This document shows, piece after piece, positions 16,741-25,557 of a stretch of 64,000 nt of DNA. Location: the NCBI GenBank assembly GCA_963811265.1, contig CAWEQS010000008.1:1-64000 (forward strand). The letters are read 5' to 3'. This DNA comes from JAOUJD01 sp963811265 (GTDB taxonomy: Bacteria > Pseudomonadota > Gammaproteobacteria > Burkholderiales > Burkholderiaceae_F). The position numbers were made by a program, and so were the translations under genes. The notes beneath the pieces were generated by a model that did no database searches, was not told the DNA's origin, and worked only from the letters and a program-made list of their open reading frames with translations. Each line of letters begins with the position of its first letter. Position 1 is the first letter of the stretch.

Positions 16741-17507
16741 GCTCCCGTGAAGCGCCGGACCGCCCAGAAATAGGCGGGGTACGGCAGGATGCGCAGCAGC
16801 TTCAGCCAGAGCGTGAAGCGGCGCGGATAGTGGATCTCGAAGCGGCCCGCGGCGATGCCGTCGAGCGTTCGGCGCGCGGCCTTGTCGGCGTTCATCAGGG
16901 CGGGCATGGCGAAGTCGTTGCGCTGGGTCAGCGGCGTGTCGACGAAGCCGGGGTTGACCAGGTAGACGCCGATGCCGTGCCGGTGCAGGTCGAGGTACAG
17001 GCCCTCGGCCAGGTGGATCAGCGCGGCCTTGCTCGGCCCGTAGATCAGCGCCTGCGGCAGGCCGCGGTAGCCGGCCACCGACGCGACCAGCGCGATGCCG
17101 CCGCGGCGCTGCGCGAGCAGCGTCGGCAGCACCGCCTCCAGGCAGTTCAGCGGCCCGACCAGGTTTACCGCCAGCAGCTGGTCGGCCTTGGCGCGGTCGA
17201 ACTGGTCGGCGCGCATCGGGCTGTGGGTGCCGGCCAGGACGATGACCAGGTCGAGCGCTCCGAGCGCGTCGCGCACCTTCGTCGCCGCCGCGAGCACGGC
17301 GGCCCGGTCGGTGACGTCGAGGGGCACCACGATCGCGTCGGTGCCCTTGGCGATCGCGTCGAGCCGGCCGCGCGAGCGGGCCGACAGGGCGACGCGCGCG
17401 CCGGCGTTGATGAGGTCGCGCGCGACGGCGGCGCCGATGCCGGTCGACGCCCCGATCACCCAGACGCGCTGCCCGCGCCAGCCGGGGATCCTCGGATTCA
17501 GGCTCAC
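16737..17507 (-). CDS. SDR family oxidoreductase of the lipid cluster
   Basis: A 256-residue short-chain dehydrogenase. WVIGASTGIGAAVARDL is the cofactor motif, followed by a catalytic Ser in ALVASVAGYRG and YGPSKAA as YxxxK. The usual NNAG is replaced by VLAGTHS. The C-terminal tail (LLRILPYPAYFWAVRRF) is hydrophobic and may sit at the membrane. It starts with GTG, which overlaps the TGA of the DUF3833 gene. Position and tail suggest work on a membrane-lipid substrate. Confidence 0.87.
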   Translation of the reverse strand: MSLNPRIPGWRGQRVWVIGASTGIGAAVARDLINAGARVALSARSRGRLDAIAKGTDAIVVPLDVTDRAAVLAAATKVRDALGALDLVIVLAGTHSPMRADQFDRAKADQLLAVNLVGPLNCLEAVLPTLLAQRRGGIALVASVAGYRGLPQALIYGPSKAALIHLAEGLYLDLHRHGIGVYLVNPGFVDTPLTQRNDFAMPALMNADKAARRTLDGIAAGRFEIHYPRRFTLWLKLLRILPYPAYFWAVRRFTGA

Positions 17508-18052
17508 GGCAGTTTCCGGAACGAGATCAGCACCTCGCCGACGCGCACGCCGTAGAACGACATCACCGCGCGATTGAGCATCACGCGCTCGTCGATCAGG
17601 AACATCCAGTCGTCGAACGCGATGTTGTAGCGGCCGCTGTCGGTGGCGAGGTCGAGCGTGTAGGTCCAGTTCAAGGCGTTGCCGGCGACGACGCCCTGCG
17701 CTTCGCCGATGACGTCGGGGGCGGTGCCGATCCAGCGCGAGCCGTCCGGCGCCGCGCGGCGCAGCGTCCACACACGCCGTTCCTTCTTGCCGTCCGACCA
17801 GGTGAAGTCCTCGTCGAGGGTGCCGACATCGCCGCTCCAGGTCGCCTTGATCTGCACGACGAAGCGCCGCTGCACCTGGCCGCCGCGGTCGAGGACCATG
17901 CCGTGGCCTTCCAGGGCGCCATTGAAGTAGCGCGCGAGGTCGAGCGGAGGCTGCTCCTTGCGATAGACCTGCGGGTCGACGGACGTGCAACTGGAGAACA
18001 GCACGACGGCAACCAGGGCGACGGCGGTCAGGGCGAAGACTCGGGCGAACAT
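17504..18052 (-). CDS. DUF3833 family lipoprotein
   Basis: A 182-residue protein with a lipoprotein signal peptide (LTAVALVAVVLFSSC, acylated Cys after LFSS). A lipocalin-like beta domain follows, containing LEGHGMVLDRGGQVQRRF and DDWMFLIDERVMLNRAVMSFYGVRVGEVLISFRKL. DUF3833 proteins occur beside cyclopropane-fatty-acid-synthase-like genes across proteobacteria, but their function is unknown. The ATG at 18052 is chosen because the signal peptide begins there. Confidence 0.85.
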   Translation of the reverse strand: MFARVFALTAVALVAVVLFSSCTSVDPQVYRKEQPPLDLARYFNGALEGHGMVLDRGGQVQRRFVVQIKATWSGDVGTLDEDFTWSDGKKERRVWTLRRAAPDGSRWIGTAPDVIGEAQGVVAGNALNWTYTLDLATDSGRYNIAFDDWMFLIDERVMLNRAVMSFYGVRVGEVLISFRKLP

Positions 18053-18059
18053 GGGAGTC

Positions 18060-19339
18060 CTAGCAGCGTTGTCCGCGCCACGCGACGAGCAGCAGCGCGG
18101 CGGCGGCGAGTTTGAGAAGGCAGGGCAGGACGGCGTAGGCGAAGGCGAGCGCGTCGAGCGCGGTCGCATCGCGCGCCCCGGGGGCGTAGCCGAGCGCCTC
18201 GAGCACCGGCAGCGCCAGCCCGGCGGCCAGCGCGAGGTTCATCTTGTTCGCGAAGTTCCAGAGGCCGAAGTACGCGCCCTCGTGCGCTCCGCTGTGCCCG
18301 CTCCTGCCGATCACGCGCGCGAGCAGCGCCGGCGGCAGCGCGAGATCGGCCCCGAGGCCGATGCCGGACAGCGTGCAGACGAGTGCGAAGGCGACCAAGT
18401 CGCCCGGGCCGACGACGAATGCCCAGGCGAACGTGCCGATCGCGAGCGCCATGCCGGCGAGCCAGGTCGCGTGCAGGCCCCAGCGGTGCGCGAGCCGCGC
18501 CCACATCGGCATGCTGCAGGCCGCCGCGACGAAGTACAGCGCGAGCAGCACGCCGGACTGCTGCTCCATCTGCAGCCGATCGGCGACGAAGAACAGCACG
18601 AGCGACGCGGGCACGGCGGCCGCGATCCCGTTGGCCACGAAGATCGCGAGCAGCCAGCGGAATCCGCGCTCCGACAGCGGCGCGACGATGGCGCGCCACG
18701 GCGAGACTCGCGTGGACTCCTCGGCGACCGGCAGGCGCGGCGCGCGCTTCACCAGCGCCACCAGCGCGACCGCCAGCGTGCCGAGGAAGAGCGCGATCAG
18801 CGCGTGCGATCCCCACGTCGACAGCAGCGAGGCGAGGATGACGCCGACGAGCCCGAAGCCTTCGCGCCACGCGGTCACGCGGGCGCGCCCGCTGTCGTCA
18901 TCCGCGAGGCGCGCGCCCCACGCCTGGTACGCGATCGAGGCAAGCGAGTAGCCGAGCGTGGCGGCGATCAGCGTGAGGGTCAGCCAGGCCGCCGCGCCGC
19001 CGGGCGGCATGTCCTCGAGAGGCGAGAAGAGCAGCACGTAGCCCGCCGCCAGCACCGGGGCGGCGATCAGCAGCGGCCGCAGATAGAGGCCGCGCGAGCG
19101 GTCGACCCAGGCGCCGAGCAGCGGGTCGACGAAGGCGTCGAGCACGCGCGTGGCAAGCAGCACGGCGCCGATCGTGGACAGCGCGAGCCCGTCGTCGTCG
19201 CATAGAACGGAGGCACCAGCACGTAGACCGGCAGCGCCATCATCGTCAGCGGCAGCGCGAACAGGCTGTAGGCGAACAGGTCGCGGGCCGGCAGGGCCTG
19301 GTCCGGATCACGCGCGCCGGCCGCGACGAGGGCGGTCAC
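18060..19339 (-). CDS. MFS transporter of the lipid cluster, frameshifted in this sequence
   Basis: Reads as a glycoside-pentoside-hexuronide/MFS-type carrier of about 426 residues with about 12 membrane helices. The main frame starts LLATRVLDAFVDPLLGAWVDRS, the conserved loop of this family. The first helix (LFAYSLFALPLTMMALPVYVLVPPFYA) lies in another frame that starts with GTG at 19339. Adding one base next to the CCC at 19188-19190 joins TTTG to LALSTIGAVLLATRV, so a one-base deletion in the sequence is likely. Such carriers are a steady member of the DUF3833–Cfa gene set; a lipid or lipid precursor as cargo is only an inference. Confidence 0.8.
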
Positions 19340-19340
19340 G

Positions 19341-19895
19341 TCAGGGCGCCTGTTTCAGGAGGCTGGCGCGCAGGTCCGGGGCGGTGGTGCGGGCGTCCAG
19401 CCAGATGCCGAAGAACGCCGCGCCGAAGGCGGGATCGTCGATGCGGCCGATCGGGCGGCCGTCGAAGTAGAACTCCGTGGCCTGCCCGGGCACGTGCACG
19501 CCGGCGAGACGCTGGCCCGCCTGCACGTCCGGGAAGAGCGCGACCATCGCCTGCCTCCAGCGCGCGCGCTGCGCCTCGGTGCCGATGCCGAGCTTCGCGA
19601 TCTCGGCTTCGCTGCGCTCGGCGATCGCGCGGCCCTGCAGCTTGCGGGCGTAGGTCAGCTCGAGCGCGAACGGCTGCTCCGCATAGCGGCGTGCGTCGAA
19701 TCCGGCCGCCGGGACGAAGAGGCGCGCGTCGTACACGTGCAGGCCGAACCAGGTCAGCCGCCCGCTGCCTGCCGGGCGTGCTTCGCCGAGTGCCCGGCCG
19801 ACGTGGGGAGGCACGTCGGCGAGCGCGGGCCCGCCGACCAGCAGCGCCAGCGCGACCAGCGCTCTACGCGTGAACGAGCGTGAACTGGACGACAT
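19341..19895 (-). CDS. chalcone isomerase-like exported protein
   Basis: A 184-residue protein with a signal peptide ending GGPALA. The domain is of the bacterial chalcone-isomerase-like family (LTWFGLHVYDARLFVPAAGFD, LELTYARKLQGRAIAERSEAEI, GQATEFYFDGRPIGRIDDPAFGAAFFGIWLD). Related bacterial proteins bind fatty acids rather than flavonoids, so a periplasmic fatty-acyl binding role fits the neighbourhood. The start overlaps the end of the methyltransferase gene by 32 bp. Confidence 0.82.
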   Translation of the reverse strand: MSSSSRSFTRRALVALALLVGGPALADVPPHVGRALGEARPAGSGRLTWFGLHVYDARLFVPAAGFDARRYAEQPFALELTYARKLQGRAIAERSEAEIAKLGIGTEAQRARWRQAMVALFPDVQAGQRLAGVHVPGQATEFYFDGRPIGRIDDPAFGAAFFGIWLDARTTAPDLRASLLKQAP

Positions 19896-21096
19896 CGGTG
19901 GAGCGCCGCGCGAACGCCGCTTCGCAGTAGGCGAGATAGAAGTCCCAGATGCGGACGAAGCGATCGTCGAATCCGAGCGCGCGCACCGCGCCCGCCTGCG
20001 CGTGGAAGCGCTCGCGCCAGGTGGCGAGCGTGCGCGCGTAGTCGTGGCCGAAGGCGTGCTCGTTGACCACGGCGAGCCCGGAACGCCGTGCTTCGCGCCT
20101 GAAGGCGGCCGGGGACGGGAGCATTCCGCCCGGGAAGATGTACTGCTGGATGAAGTCCGTGCCGGCGCGGTAGCGGTCGAACAGGGCGTCGTCGATGACG
20201 ATGGTCTGCACGCAGGCGCGGCCCCCGGGCTTGAGGCAGCGCTTCAGTGTCGCGAAGTACGAGGGCCAGTACGCCTCGCCGACCGCCTCGAACATCTCGA
20301 TCGACGCGATGGCGTCGTACTGGCCGTGCTCCTCGCGGTAGTCCTGCAGGCGCAGGTTCCATCCGCCGCCGGCCCGCGCCAGGCGCGCGCGCGCGTAGTC
20401 GAGCTGCTCCGTGGACAGGGTGAGCCCGTCGACCGCGTGCCGCGAAGCGAGCGCAATCTCGGCGAACCCGCCCCAGCCGCAGCCGATCTCGAGGATGCGG
20501 CCGCGCTCGCGCAACTGCAGTTCGTCGAGCACGCGCCGGTACTTCGCGACCTGGCCGTCGACCAGCTCGCTCTCGGTCAGCGGCGCGTGGGGCGTGCCGT
20601 GCGTTGGAAGCAGCGCGCTGGAGTACGACATCGTCGGGTCCAGCCAGAGCGTGTAGAAGGCGTTGCCGAGGTCGTAGTGCGCGTGGATGTTGCGCCGCGC
20701 CTGCGCGCGGGTGTTGCGGTTCTTCAGGTGCCGGATGCGGTGCACGAGGCGGCCGAGGAACGTGCCGTAGATCAGCCGGTCGGCCGCCTCGCGGTTGCGA
20801 AGGAAGAACGTGAGCAGCCGCGCGAGGTCGCTCGTCGACCAGTCGCCGGCGATGTACGACTCAGCGAAGCCGATGTCGCCGCTGGCGAGCGAGGCGCCGA
20901 CCACGTTCCAGTTCCTCAGGACCAGGTCGGCCGGGTGCGCTTCGCGGCTGCCGAAGCTCGCGCGCTGGCCGTCGGGAAACTGCACGTCGAGCCGGCCGTG
21001 CGACAGTTTCTCGAGCAGGCGCAGCGCGAGGCGCCCGTGCGACGGGAATCGCGAGGCATCGACGCCGCCATCGTAGGGAAGGACGAGTTCGTTCAT
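19864..21096 (-). CDS. cyclopropane-fatty-acyl-phospholipid synthase family methyltransferase (Cfa/UfaM-like)
   Basis: A 410-residue SAM-dependent methyltransferase that modifies unsaturated acyl chains of phospholipids. The N-terminal lipid-binding domain is followed by HYDLGNAFYTLWLDPTMSYSSA, the Cfa signature. The SAM motif is LEIGCGWGGFAEIA, and the downstream block is IEMFEAVGEAYWPSYFATL. In other bacteria the copy linked to DUF1365 and the FAD oxidoreductase is UfaM, which adds the methyl group in furan fatty acid formation, rather than housekeeping Cfa. The linkage here favours UfaM but sequence alone does not settle it. Four bases separate it from DUF1365 upstream. Confidence 0.9.
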   Translation of the reverse strand: MNELVLPYDGGVDASRFPSHGRLALRLLEKLSHGRLDVQFPDGQRASFGSREAHPADLVLRNWNVVGASLASGDIGFAESYIAGDWSTSDLARLLTFFLRNREAADRLIYGTFLGRLVHRIRHLKNRNTRAQARRNIHAHYDLGNAFYTLWLDPTMSYSSALLPTHGTPHAPLTESELVDGQVAKYRRVLDELQLRERGRILEIGCGWGGFAEIALASRHAVDGLTLSTEQLDYARARLARAGGGWNLRLQDYREEHGQYDAIASIEMFEAVGEAYWPSYFATLKRCLKPGGRACVQTIVIDDALFDRYRAGTDFIQQYIFPGGMLPSPAAFRREARRSGLAVVNEHAFGHDYARTLATWRERFHAQAGAVRALGFDDRFVRIWDFYLAYCEAAFARRSTDVVQFTLVHA

Positions 21097-21100
21097 CGGT

Positions 21101-21883
21101 CTAGCGTGTCACGGGATGGGCCGGCGGCGCCGGCTTCGAGAAGAACGGCACGCGCTTCACGAACAGCCGCAGCGCCTGCCAGTGGATGCGCGCGATCACG
21201 CCGAGAGTGAACGCGGGATAGCCGAACAGCGCGCGCAGCAGCGCGCGGTCGGTCAGCGGCTCCAGTGCGCCGGACAGCGACGTCTGCAGCAGCGGACCGT
21301 CGTTCGCGTCGTGGTCGATGCGGCCGACGAAGCGCGGGGCCGCGCCTTCCGTCAGCATGAAGCGGAAGCGATAGCGGCCGTCGATCGCGCAGAACGGCGA
21401 GACGTGGAACACCTTGCGCGCGCTGACTTCCTCGCCCCACGCGAGGGGACGGCCGTCGTCGTGCGCGAGCAGGTAGCAGTGGCGCTCGCCGAATGTGTTG
21501 TTCACCTCGCAGACAACGGCGCGCAGCGACCCGTCGCTCCGGTGGGCAAACCAGAAGCTGACCGGGTTGAAGACGTAGCCGAAGACGCGCGGGAAGGTGT
21601 GCAGCCACACCTCGCCGTCGGCGTCGGCGATGCCGTGGTCGGCGAGCAGGGCGTCGATCCACTCGAGCAGCGGGCGGCCGTCGCCGTGATCGCGGTCGAG
21701 CACCGCCATCGGCGCCGCGCGGTTCATGCCGAGCATCCGCGACCGCAAGGGCATCCGCGCGAGCGCCCGCAGCGGCAGGCGCAGGAAGTACGCGCCGTAG
21801 CTGAAGCGGTTCACCGCGGGCCGAAGGCGCGCGTGGCGGACCTGGCCGAAGCCGATGAGGGGGGCGGAGGGCGTGCCGGGCAT
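21101..21883 (-). CDS. DUF1365 family protein
   Basis: A 260-residue protein of the DUF1365 family. It begins with IGFGQVRHARLRPAVNRFSYGAYFLRLPL and carries the family blocks RVFGYVFNPVSFWFAHRSDGSLRAVVCEVNNTFGERHCYLL and KVFHVSPF. DUF1365 is found next to Cfa/UfaM and a FAD-dependent oxidoreductase in many bacteria; its chemistry is not established. It is the first gene of the leftward lipid operon, whose promoter must lie in 21884-21976. Confidence 0.87.
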   Translation of the reverse strand: MPGTPSAPLIGFGQVRHARLRPAVNRFSYGAYFLRLPLRALARMPLRSRMLGMNRAAPMAVLDRDHGDGRPLLEWIDALLADHGIADADGEVWLHTFPRVFGYVFNPVSFWFAHRSDGSLRAVVCEVNNTFGERHCYLLAHDDGRPLAWGEEVSARKVFHVSPFCAIDGRYRFRFMLTEGAAPRFVGRIDHDANDGPLLQTSLSGALEPLTDRALLRALFGYPAFTLGVIARIHWQALRLFVKRVPFFSKPAPPAHPVTR

Positions 21884-21894
21884 GGGGTGGGACT

Positions 21895-21954
21895 GCGTTT
21901 AACGCAACGGTACAGAAATATACTGACTAGTACAAGAAGAAACCGAGTGGTACA
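21895..21954. promoter_or_regulatory. divergent promoter region with phased GTACA repeats
   Basis: The 93 bp between the DUF1365 gene and the TetR gene are AT-richer than the surroundings. They hold the perfect dyad GCGTT-T-AACGC (21895-21905). GTACA occurs three times at 21910, 21930 and 21950, exactly 20 bp apart in the same orientation (TGTAC on the minus strand). TATACT at 21919-21924 is a good -10 for the rightward gene. On the minus strand TTGTAC, 17 bp before TACCGT, could drive the lipid operon, putting a repeat inside the promoter. The binding protein is unknown. Confidence 0.5.
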
Positions 21955-21976
21955 TTCCCGGACCCAAGGAGCCACC

Positions 21977-22600
21977 ATGATGAACCAGGCCGACGGCCGA
22001 CCGACCCTGCGCGAGCAGCAGCTGAAGCTGCGCGAGGACGTGATCCTGCGCGAGGTGAACTCGCTGCTCGCCGAGAAGGGCTACGACCTGATGACGGTCG
22101 ACGAGGTGGCCGCGCGCGTCGGCATCGCAAAGCCGAGCCTGTACAAGCACTTCGAGTCGAAGGAAGCGCTTGCGGCCGCCGCGCTGGTGCGCCTGCTCGA
22201 GCGCACGCGGGACGCCATCGAAGCGCAGCCGGCGCGGGCGCCGGCGCTCGACAAGCTCAAGGGCGTCGTCCGCTGGGCGCTGCGCGAGCACCTGGACGGC
22301 CGGATGCCGTCCCTGCCGTCCACCCGCTCGGCGCTGCGCGAGTCGCTGGCCCGGCACCCCGCCTACGTCGACCTCCTGATCGAGGTCAGCGAACGGCTCG
22401 GGGCCTGGATCGACGAGGCGCAGCGCGGGAAGGCGCTCGCGCCGCGGGTGCCGCCGGAGGTCGTGCTGTACACGCTCTTTGCGCGCGCGTGCGATCCGGT
22501 GTCGGACTACCTCAAGCTGTCCGGCAACTACACGGACGACGAGATCGTCGAGCTGGTCACGGCCACCTGCTTCGACGGACTGGCCGCACGCCGCGGCTGA
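21977..22600 (+). CDS. TetR/AcrR family transcriptional regulator
   Basis: A 207-residue repressor-type protein with an N-terminal helix-turn-helix (about residues 15-62: ILREVNSLLAEKGYDLMTVDEVAARVGIAKPSLYKHFESKEAL). The C-terminal ligand-binding half is helical and of unknown ligand. AAGGAG lies six bases before the ATG; a second ATG follows at once. It is divergent from the DUF1365–Cfa operon, which suggests that it controls that operon, possibly responding to an acyl compound. In alphaproteobacteria the comparable gene set is controlled by ChrR–RpoE instead. Confidence 0.88.
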   Translation: MMNQADGRPTLREQQLKLREDVILREVNSLLAEKGYDLMTVDEVAARVGIAKPSLYKHFESKEALAAAALVRLLERTRDAIEAQPARAPALDKLKGVVRWALREHLDGRMPSLPSTRSALRESLARHPAYVDLLIEVSERLGAWIDEAQRGKALAPRVPPEVVLYTLFARACDPVSDYLKLSGNYTDDEIVELVTATCFDGLAARRG

Positions 22601-22625
22601 TCGCACGCGCCGCACGGCCCTCTTC

Positions 22626-23906
22626 CTAGGCGGCGAGCCGGTGCATCGCCGCCAGGCTCAGGATCGCCTGCGCGACCGCCAGCCCGGACTTCAGGCCGTC
22701 TTCGTGGAAGCCGTAGCCGGTCCAGGCGCCGGCGAACCACACCTGCCGTCGTCCCTGCACGTCCGCGAGCCGGCGCTGCGCGGCGATCGCGGCGCCATCG
22801 AAGATGGGGTGGGCGTAATCGAACTCGGCGATGACCTTGTCCGAGCCCGGTTCGTTCACGGGGTTCAGCGTGAGCATCAGCGGCGAGCTGAAGGGCAGAG
22901 GCTGCAGCCTGTTCAGCAGGTACGTGACCGACACGTTCGGCTCCCGGCCGCCGTCGCTCATGTAGTTCCATGACGACCAGACGCTCCGCAGCTTCGGCAT
23001 CAGCGCGGTGTCGGTGTGAAGGACGGCGCGATTGCGCTGGTACTTCACGGCTTCGAGGATCCCGCGTTCGGAGGCGTCGGCGTCCGACAGCAGCGCGAGC
23101 GACTGGTCGCTGTGGCACGCGAGCACCACGTGGTCGTAGCGCTCGACGCCGTGCCGGCTCTTGACGACGACCTGTCCGGTGACGGCGTCGCGCTTCACGG
23201 AAACCACCTCGTCGCCGAGCCGCACATCGGGTATGCGGCTCGCGATCTTGCGCACGTACTGGCGCGCGCCGCCGCGCACCGTGAACCACTGGGGGCGGTT
23301 CTCGACCTGCAGCAGTCCGTGGTTGTGGCAGAAGCGGGCAAAGGTCGCGAGCGGATAGGCGAGCATCGTCGCCATCGGGCACGACCAGATCGCCGCGGCC
23401 ATCGGCAGCAGGTACCAGCGCCGGAAGGCATCGCCGTAGCGGCCCCGATCGAGGAATTCGCCGAGCGAAACGCCACCGTCGCGGCCGGGCTCCTGCGCGA
23501 TCCGCGTCGCTTCGCGGTTGAAGCGCAGGATGTCGCGCAGCATGCCGAGGAAGCGCGGCGACAGCAGGTTGCGCCGCTGCGCGAACACCGCATTGAGGTC
23601 GGTGCCGGCCCATTCGAGGCGGCGGCCGCGGCCCCGCGCGACGCTGACGCCGAACGACATGTCGCTCTTCGCCACCGGGATCGCCAGCTCGTCGAACAGC
23701 CGGATCAGGTTGGGGTAGGTGCGCTCGTTGTAGACGAGGAAGCCGGTGTCCACGCCCGCGGTGACGCCGTCGAGCGTGACGTCGACCGTGTTGGTGTGGC
23801 CGCCGAGGCGCGGGCCGCTTTCGTAGAGCGTGATGCGGGCGTCGTCACGCAGTGCGTGCGCGGCGCCGAGTCCGGAGATGCCGGAACCGATGATGGCGAT
23901 CTTCAT
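22626..23906 (-). CDS. FAD/NAD(P)-dependent amine-oxidase-like oxidoreductase
   Basis: A 426-residue flavoprotein that starts IAIIGSGISGLGAAHAL (Rossmann GxGxxG). The ARITLYESGPRLGGHTNTV strand with the Glu for FAD ribose follows, and the C-terminal FAD motif is WFAGAWTGYGFHEDGLKSGLAVAQ. It belongs to the amine oxidase/desaturase-like family seen beside DUF1365 and Cfa/UfaM in bacteria. A role in oxidising a modified fatty acyl chain is plausible but unproven. It is not in the DUF1365 operon itself: the TetR gene intervenes and converges on it, so it needs its own promoter upstream of 23906. Confidence 0.87.
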   Translation of the reverse strand: MKIAIIGSGISGLGAAHALRDDARITLYESGPRLGGHTNTVDVTLDGVTAGVDTGFLVYNERTYPNLIRLFDELAIPVAKSDMSFGVSVARGRGRRLEWAGTDLNAVFAQRRNLLSPRFLGMLRDILRFNREATRIAQEPGRDGGVSLGEFLDRGRYGDAFRRWYLLPMAAAIWSCPMATMLAYPLATFARFCHNHGLLQVENRPQWFTVRGGARQYVRKIASRIPDVRLGDEVVSVKRDAVTGQVVVKSRHGVERYDHVVLACHSDQSLALLSDADASERGILEAVKYQRNRAVLHTDTALMPKLRSVWSSWNYMSDGGREPNVSVTYLLNRLQPLPFSSPLMLTLNPVNEPGSDKVIAEFDYAHPIFDGAAIAAQRRLADVQGRRQVWFAGAWTGYGFHEDGLKSGLAVAQAILSLAAMHRLAA

Positions 23907-24055
23907 TTGCAGGGCCAGGTCGAGTTGTCGCGGACGAGCGCAAGCCGCGCCGTCCGGCCAGCTCCCTCACGAATTTCCGCCGTTGGTTTTTTTCCGGGCA
24001 CGCCCGGTGGCGGTTGGCGCGGGGCTCTCCTCCCCGCCGCGCTGCTCTTTTCGAG

Positions 24056-24859
24056 TCAGCGCGCCTTGCGCTTGTCGTGTTCGATCAGCGCGTAGGCCGA
24101 ATGGTTGTGGATCGACTCGAAGTTCTCGGCTTCGACGATGTAGCTTGCAATGCGGTCGTCCGCCTGGAGCGCGAGCGCGACGTCGCGCACCACGTCCTCG
24201 ACGAACTTCGGGTTCGAGTACGCGCGCTCCGTGACGAACTTCTCGTCGGGCCGCTTCAGCAGGCCCCACAGCTCGCACGACGACGCTTCCTCCGCGATGC
24301 GGATCTGCTGCTCCACCGGCATCTCGGAGGCCAGCTCGGCGGTGACCGAGATGTGGGCGCGCTGGTTGTGCGCGCCGAAATCCGCGACCTTCTTGCTGCA
24401 CGGGCACAGGCTCGTCACCGGCACGACCACCTTCTGGAGGAAGCGGGTGCCGCTGTCGGTGCGTTCGGCCAGCAGCGTCAGCTGGTAGTCCATCAGGCTC
24501 TCGACGCCGGACACCGGCGCGGTCTTCAGCACGAAGAACGGCAGGCGGAATTCGATCATGCCGGTCGTTGCGTCCAGCCGCGCCAGCATGCGGTCGAGCA
24601 GCGCCGTCGCCGAGGCCATCGCGAGCGGCTGCTGGTGGGTCTGCAGCACGTCGATGAAACGCGACATGTGCGTGCCCTTCTGGTGGGCCGGCAGGCCGAC
24701 ATACATGTCGATCGATGCGACCGACGGTTGCGGGCCGCGCACGGTCGCCACCATCACCGGATGGGCGAGCGACTTGACGCCCACGCGCTGAATCGCCAGG
24801 TTGCGCCGGTCGGCGCTCGCCTGGACATCCGGCAGGTACATGTTGTCGGGTGCGTTCAT
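24056..24859 (-). CDS. folE2: GTP cyclohydrolase FolE2 (type IB)
   Basis: A 267-residue enzyme of the FolE2 family, which converts GTP to dihydroneopterin triphosphate for folate and pterin synthesis and is metal-promiscuous. Family blocks are visible: VGVKSLAHPV, GTHMSRFIDVLQ, SLCPCSKKVADFGAHNQRAHISV (metal Cys) and ENFESIHNHSAYA. ATG 24859 fits the conserved start MNAPDNMYLPDVQ better than the in-frame codon at 24883. It lies 40 bp behind the glutathione peroxidase gene with no promoter seen between. Pterins serve as light-receptor and photolyase antenna cofactors, which suits the CarH-type neighbour. Confidence 0.95.
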   Translation of the reverse strand: MNAPDNMYLPDVQASADRRNLAIQRVGVKSLAHPVMVATVRGPQPSVASIDMYVGLPAHQKGTHMSRFIDVLQTHQQPLAMASATALLDRMLARLDATTGMIEFRLPFFVLKTAPVSGVESLMDYQLTLLAERTDSGTRFLQKVVVPVTSLCPCSKKVADFGAHNQRAHISVTAELASEMPVEQQIRIAEEASSCELWGLLKRPDEKFVTERAYSNPKFVEDVVRDVALALQADDRIASYIVEAENFESIHNHSAYALIEHDKRKAR

Positions 24860-24899
24860 GGTCAAGGGCGCATTGTCGCGCAACTTCGGGCGGGAGCCG

Positions 24900-25478
24900 T
24901 CAGCTGGCGCCGAGGGCGGCCTCGATCTCCCTGGTCAGCCGGGCGTCGAGCGGTTCGACCTGGCTCGGGAACGACTTGACCACGCGACCCTGGCGGTCGA
25001 TCAGGTACTTGTGGAAGTTCCACTTGGGCGGCTGCCCGGTCGCCCCGGCCAGCGCCGCGAAGAAGGGGTTCGCCTTCTCGCCGCGCACCGAGGACTTCGC
25101 GAACATCGGGAACTTGACGGCGTAGGTGTTGAAGCAGAACTCGGCGATCTCCTTGTTGCTGGACTTTTCCTGATTGCCGAAGTCGCCGGACGGGAACCCC
25201 AGGATCACGAGCCCCTTGGCCGCGTACCGCTCGTTCAGCTTCTCCAGCCCCTCGTACTGCGGCGTGAAGCCGCAGTAGCTGGCGGTGTTGACCGCGAGGA
25301 CGACCTTGCCCTTGTACTGGCAGAGGTTCTGCGGCGAGTCATCCTGCAGTTTCGGGAAGGTGTGCGACAGCAGGGCTGGACACTCCTGCGCGGCGAGCGG
25401 CGGGCTGATGGATACGGCCACGACCACGAGCACGGCGGCGAAGAGGCGCCCGATCAAGTGCCTGGAGTTTGTTGGCAT
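24900..25478 (-). CDS. glutathione peroxidase family protein, exported
   Basis: A protein of about 192 residues with a signal peptide (RLFAAVLVVVAVSISPPLAAQ) and a thioredoxin-fold peroxidase domain. The peroxidatic Cys is in VNTASYCGFTPQYEGLEKL, the Gln is in the GFPSGDFGNQE block, and the Trp-Asn pair is in PKWNFHKYLIDRQG. Cys-type members usually use thioredoxin and reduce lipid hydroperoxides. Export places it near membrane lipids. The ATG at 25478 is preferred over a GTG at 25502. It is the first gene of a leftward unit with folE2. Confidence 0.88.
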   Translation of the reverse strand: MPTNSRHLIGRLFAAVLVVVAVSISPPLAAQECPALLSHTFPKLQDDSPQNLCQYKGKVVLAVNTASYCGFTPQYEGLEKLNERYAAKGLVILGFPSGDFGNQEKSSNKEIAEFCFNTYAVKFPMFAKSSVRGEKANPFFAALAGATGQPPKWNFHKYLIDRQGRVVKSFPSQVEPLDARLTREIEAALGAS

Positions 25479-25557
25479 GGGAGGCCTGGCGAAAGTGGAC
25501 ACTGAGAGAGCCTTGGCGCGACCGGCGGAACTCGGCTGCTCCGTGAGCGAAGAGGAT

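Noticed and set aside
8002..19190. Programmed ribosomal frameshifting as an explanation for the split genes
   Set aside because: The break sites do not share a slippery heptamer or a downstream pseudoknot-like stem, and the required shifts differ in direction. Indel errors explain them more simply.
15419..21883. Region considered as a horizontally acquired island
   Set aside because: Codon use and GC look like the flanks and there are no integrase, tRNA-end or repeat boundaries; it looks like resident genes.
23994..24007. Hairpin CCGGGC-AC-GCCCGG beside a T7 run, considered as a folE2 terminator
   Set aside because: On the minus strand the run after the hairpin is A, not T; on the + strand the T run precedes the stem. 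The polarity is wrong for termination in either direction.
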